DNA of 64,000 bases from Nakamurella deserti (GTDB lineage Bacteria; Actinomycetota; Actinomycetes; Mycobacteriales; Nakamurellaceae): assembly GCF_003260015.1 (NCBI RefSeq), contig NZ_QCXS01000002.1:1302001-1366000 (forward strand), given 5' to 3'. The notes under the pieces are model-generated. The model was not told the origin of the DNA and made no database searches. It saw only the letters and a list, made by a program, of their open reading frames with translations. Both the position numbers and the translations under genes were made by a program. Within the stretch, counting starts at the first letter, position 1, and every line of letters begins with the position of its first letter. Of this stretch, positions 63,344-64,000 are shown in pieces.

Positions 63344-64000
63344 TCAGCCGGCGACCGCGGCGACCGCGGTCAGCGCGTCGGGAAGGGTGAACGCCCCGGC
63401 GTACAGCGCCTTGCCGACGATGGCGCCCTCGACGCCGTCGCCGAACAGACCGGCCAGGGCCCGGAGGTCGTCGAGGCTGGACACGCCGCCGGAGGCGACC
63501 ACCGGGGCCGACGCCGCTTCGCAGACCTGGCGCAGCAGGTCGACGTTGGGACCCTGGAGGGTGCCGTCCTTGGTGACGTCGGTGACCACGTAGCGCGAGC
63601 AACCCTGCGACTCCAGGCGCTCCAGCACCTCCCAGAGGTCACCGCCGTCCTCGGTCCAGCCACGGGCGGCCAGCGTCGACCCGCGGACGTCGAGTCCGAT
63701 GGCGATCCGGTCGCCGTGCTCGGCGATGATCCGCGCGCACCAGTCGGGGTTCTCCAGCGCCGCGGTGCCGATGTTGACGCGGGTGCAGCCGGTGGCCAGC
63801 GCCGCGGCCAGCGAGGCGTCGTCGCGGATGCCGCCACTCATCTCGACCTTGATGTCGAGGGTGCCGACGACCTGGGCCAGTAGTTCCGCGTTGCTGCCGC
63901 GCCCGAAGGCGGCGTCCAGGTCGACCAGGTGGACCCATTCGGCGCCGTCCCGCTGCCACGCGAGGGCGGCGTCCAGCGGTGAGCCGTAGTCGGTCTCGGT
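63344..64000 (-). CDS. priA: HisA/PriA phosphoribosyl isomerase, 5' end beyond the window
   Basis: The frame is open to the window edge and gives 218 residues of the C-terminal part. [17 protein letters not shown] is characteristic of the actinobacterial PriA type, and [30 protein letters not shown] and [16 protein letters not shown] follow. PriA isomerises ProFAR for histidine and phosphoribosylanthranilate for tryptophan. No trpF is seen in the nearby trp cluster, which fits the double role. The N-terminus and the first catalytic Asp are outside the window. Confidence 0.93.
   Translation of the reverse strand, partial: TETDYGSPLDAALAWQRDGAEWVHLVDLDAAFGRGSNAELLAQVVGTLDIKVEMSGGIRDDASLAAALATGCTRVNIGTAALENPDWCARIIAEHGDRIAIGLDVRGSTLAARGWTEDGGDLWEVLERLESQGCSRYVVTDVTKDGTLQGPNVDLLRQVCEAASAPVVASGGVSSLDDLRALAGLFGDGVEGAIVGKALYAGAFTLPDALTAVAAVAG

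Overview
The window is chromosomal DNA from a very GC-rich actinobacterium. The evidence is GC-rich third codon positions, frequent GTG starts, an ANTAR response regulator of PdtaR type, a PriA-type HisA next to a trp cluster with no trpF, a DUF5685 protein, and the order trpE - membrane protein - trpC - trpB - trpA - lgt - gltB - gltD - pyk. A Nakamurella/Frankia-like lineage would fit, but the sequence alone does not settle the genus. Many starts are preceded by a TANNNT hexamer 6-7 nt upstream of the start codon with no Shine-Dalgarno, the layout of leaderless transcripts.

Positions 1-29,600 hold ordinary chromosomal genes: a methyltransferase; an IclR regulator with a GMC oxidoreductase pair; DNA polymerase I; a large LuxR-type ATPase regulator; a D-amino-acid oxidase; an SGNH hydrolase; a fused FAD/Fe-S dehydrogenase; a DMT exporter; a BCCT transporter; the complete branched-chain amino-acid ABC transporter livKHMGF; and pdtaR. 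The DMT exporter has a leader with a 13-codon upstream ORF and two mutually exclusive hairpins, which looks like ribosome-dependent control.

Positions 29,665-40,723 are an integrated genomic island of about 11 kb. A tRNA gene with anticodon CAA forms the left junction, and a perfect 38-bp copy of the tRNA 3' end forms the right one. Base composition drops sharply inside. The integrase is a relic of its N-terminal half with two frame changes and a stop. Intact cargo is a beta-helix protein with two C-terminal membrane helices, an unknown 243-aa protein, a serine alpha/beta hydrolase, and a 991-aa caspase-like protease/STAND NTPase/TPR protein transcribed divergently from the hydrolase. A DUF3427-DUF3883 nuclease-like gene at the right is broken by two single-base deletions. 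The caspase-STAND-TPR/hydrolase pair is the best candidate in the window for a little-described, probably anti-phage, conflict system.

Positions 40,750-64,000 return to the core chromosome: a SRPBCC/VOC gene pair opposed to a CGNR regulator across a 22-bp palindrome that reaches both start codons; an aromatic amino-acid decarboxylase; tesB; pyk; gltD and gltB; lgt; trpA, trpB, trpC, a trp-associated membrane protein and trpE; a GNAT acetyltransferase; a DUF5685 protein with a Cys-rich tail; and hisI, hisF and a 5'-truncated hisA/priA. Glutamate synthase, the tryptophan enzymes and the histidine enzymes form a nitrogen and amino-acid biosynthesis block. Several tandem-repeat tracts (17, 25/31 and 27 nt units) lie between genes.
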